Source of the DNA: an uncultured Alphaproteobacteria bacterium
Lineage (GTDB): Bacteria; Pseudomonadota; Alphaproteobacteria; Micropepsales; Micropepsaceae
Assembly: GCA_902825865.1 (NCBI GenBank)
Contig: CADECX010000027.1
Coordinates: 1 to 42,411, forward strand
Length of the DNA: 42,411 nucleotides
Direction: 5' to 3'
Positions within the stretch are counted from its first letter, which is position 1. The number at the start of each line of letters is the position of its first letter. The translations under genes and the position numbers were made by a program. Positions 41,330 through 42,411 of the stretch are shown one piece after another. Under the pieces are notes generated by a model. That model ran no database searches. It had not been told where the DNA came from and saw only the letters and a program-made list of their open reading frames with translations.

Positions 41330-42411
41330 ATGAAATTCCTTCGCACTACCGTAGCCGTCACCGCGCTGGCCGCCGTTCTTGGCGCCGCCAATGCCGCTCA
41401 TGCGGCGCGCGCCTATATCGGCACCTACACGCCCGATCCGGCCGACGCGCGTCCGTCGAGCAATGGCGGGCAGGGCATCTATCTGGTGAATATCGATGAC
41501 GCGACCGGCGCGCCGTCGGGGCTCAGGCTGGCCGCCAAGGACCTGTCGCCGTCCTGGGTCGCCTTGTCGAAAGACAACAAGTTTCTTTACGCCGTGAATG
41601 AGGTCGCCAGCTATGGCGCCAACAAAAGTGGTTCGATCACCGCCTATGCGGTGGATGCCAGGAGCGGCGCGCTGAAGAAACTCAACACCGTGGATTCCGG
41701 CGGCCCCATCCCTTGCTATGTCAGCGTCGACCCTTCCGGCAGGTTCCTGCTGGTGGCCAATTATACCGGCGGCAGCTTTTCGGCGACCCGCATCAAGGCG
41801 GACGGCAGCCTGGGCGAGACCACCGATGTGGTGAAGCCGGACGGACCGATGGGCGTCTACCAGGCTGCCGACCGCCCCATCGGCATGGCCGGCAGCAAGG
41901 AGCCGCATGGTTCGCGCGGCCACATGATCCTGCCCGATCCCAGCGGCCAATATGTGCTGGGCGCCGATGCCGGACGCGACCAGGTCTTTGTCTGGAAGCT
42001 GGATGCCAACACCGGCAAGCTGAACCAGGTTTCGGTGGCCAAGTCGGTGGCGGGCGCGGGACCGCGCCACTTCGCTTTCTCGCCGGACGGCAAGATGCTG
42101 TATGTACTGCAGGAGCAGAATGCCCGCGTCCAGGCTTACAGCTTTGCCGGCGGCAAGCTGACCGCCAAGGGCGGATCGGTTTCGACCTTGCCGGATGGCT
42201 TTCGGGGCGGCAACACCACCTCGGAACTGTTGATCGACAAGGCGGGCAGGCATCTTTATGCCGCCAACCGCAATCATGACTCCATCGCCACTTTCACGAT
42301 TGCGGCGGACGGCAGCATCAAGCGCATCGCCAACACCCATACCGAAGGCACCATTCCGCGCAGCCTGACCCTCGATCCGACCGGCAAGTTCCTCTATTCG
42401 CTGAACCAGCG
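41330..42411 (+). CDS. secreted lactonase-family propeller, copy 2 (cut by window end)
   Basis: The first 360 codons of a close paralogue of the gene at 40117; the stop lies outside the window. ATG 41330 follows AAGGAGATGCCG, with the ATG at 41324 too close to the ribosome site. Signal peptide MKFLRTTVAVTALAAVLGAA, then the same blade order: RAYIGTYTPDPADARPSSNG, NKFLYAVNEVASYG, GRFLLVANYTGGSF, EPHGSRGHMILPDPSGQYVL, PRHFAFSPDGKMLYVLQEQN and PRSLTLDPTGKFLYSLNQ. It has the insertion VYQAADRPIGMAGSKEPHG where copy 1 has a Pro/Ala-rich loop. The pair looks like a tandem duplication. Confidence 0.88.
   Translation, partial: MKFLRTTVAVTALAAVLGAANAAHAARAYIGTYTPDPADARPSSNGGQGIYLVNIDDATGAPSGLRLAAKDLSPSWVALSKDNKFLYAVNEVASYGANKSGSITAYAVDARSGALKKLNTVDSGGPIPCYVSVDPSGRFLLVANYTGGSFSATRIKADGSLGETTDVVKPDGPMGVYQAADRPIGMAGSKEPHGSRGHMILPDPSGQYVLGADAGRDQVFVWKLDANTGKLNQVSVAKSVAGAGPRHFAFSPDGKMLYVLQEQNARVQAYSFAGGKLTAKGGSVSTLPDGFRGGNTTSELLIDKAGRHLYAANRNHDSIATFTIAADGSIKRIANTHTEGTIPRSLTLDPTGKFLYSLNQ

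Noticed and set aside
39700..42340. Long minus-strand frames opposite the two lactonase genes
   Set aside because: They look alike only because the sense genes are paralogues; composition (Ala/Gly/Arg/His) is that of shadows.
1..42411. CRISPR arrays, tRNA or rRNA genes, insertion sequences, prophage
   Set aside because: No regularly spaced repeats, no tRNA-like cloverleaf or rRNA segment, and no transposase, integrase or phage structural gene was recognised by reading.

Overview
The window is GC-rich chromosomal DNA of an alphaproteobacterium. The evidence is the classic alphaproteobacterial gene order (lolC-lolD-small ORF-dnaE; rpsB-tsf-pyrH-frr-uppS-cdsA-dxr-rseP-bamA-ompH-lpxD-fabZ-lpxA-lpxI-lpxB; gltA, gltX, comEC, lexA, trpC, trpD, trpG), the use of LpxI rather than LpxH, and two LexA boxes of the alphaproteobacterial type GAAC-N7-GAAC. 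The secreted PQQ/lactonase genes and TonB-receptor remains fit a free-living heterotroph; a Rhizomicrobium/Micropepsaceae-like lineage is a guess only.

Layout. 1-275 (-): start of a Bcr/CflA drug efflux gene. 356-6395 (+): lipoprotein release (lolC, lolD), an SOS-controlled 36-residue membrane peptide, replicative polymerase dnaE and a small unknown gene. 6436-8859: an aminotransferase (-) and a divergent GT87-type membrane glycosyltransferase (+). 8856-23657 (+): one long essential-gene run. It begins with a good promoter and a structured rpsB leader, passes through translation (rpsB, tsf, frr), UMP kinase, isoprenoid and phospholipid precursors (uppS, cdsA, dxr), envelope proteolysis and outer-membrane assembly (rseP, bamA, ompH), and ends in lipid A synthesis (lpxD, fabZ, lpxA, lpxI, lpxB). 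Most junctions are 4-8 nt overlaps.

23740-26547 (-): gltA and gltX. 26548-26731: a divergent spacer with two palindromic repeat units. 26732-30136 (+): comEC, a WYL-like small protein and an orphan periplasmic binding protein. 30149-33847 (-): lexA with its own SOS promoter, a small HTH protein, trpC, trpD, trpG. 33942-36627 (-): a secreted Kelch protein and two tandem Nif3-like paralogues, one with degraded metal ligands. 36697-37135 (+): a deletion-scar pseudogene ending in a TonB-receptor tail, closed by a textbook terminator. 37472-42411 (+): CHRD protein, a cytochrome c-PQQ propeller fusion and two tandem secreted lactonase-like propellers (the last cut by the window edge), which together suggest a periplasmic oxidation/lactone hydrolysis module.

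Main points for a second look: (1) the SOS-boxed micro-ORF upstream of dnaE, resembling Caulobacter SidA in position, size and regulation, with the same promoter/box geometry as lexA in this window; (2) a vestigial second 5' end of lpxB whose codons are almost all synonymously different from the live copy; (3) an in-frame TAA that removes the last 22 codons of dxr; (4) a D-to-N change in the CdsA signature; (5) the structured rpsB leader; (6) the metal-site-less Nif3 paralogue; (7) the PQQ/lactonase cluster.
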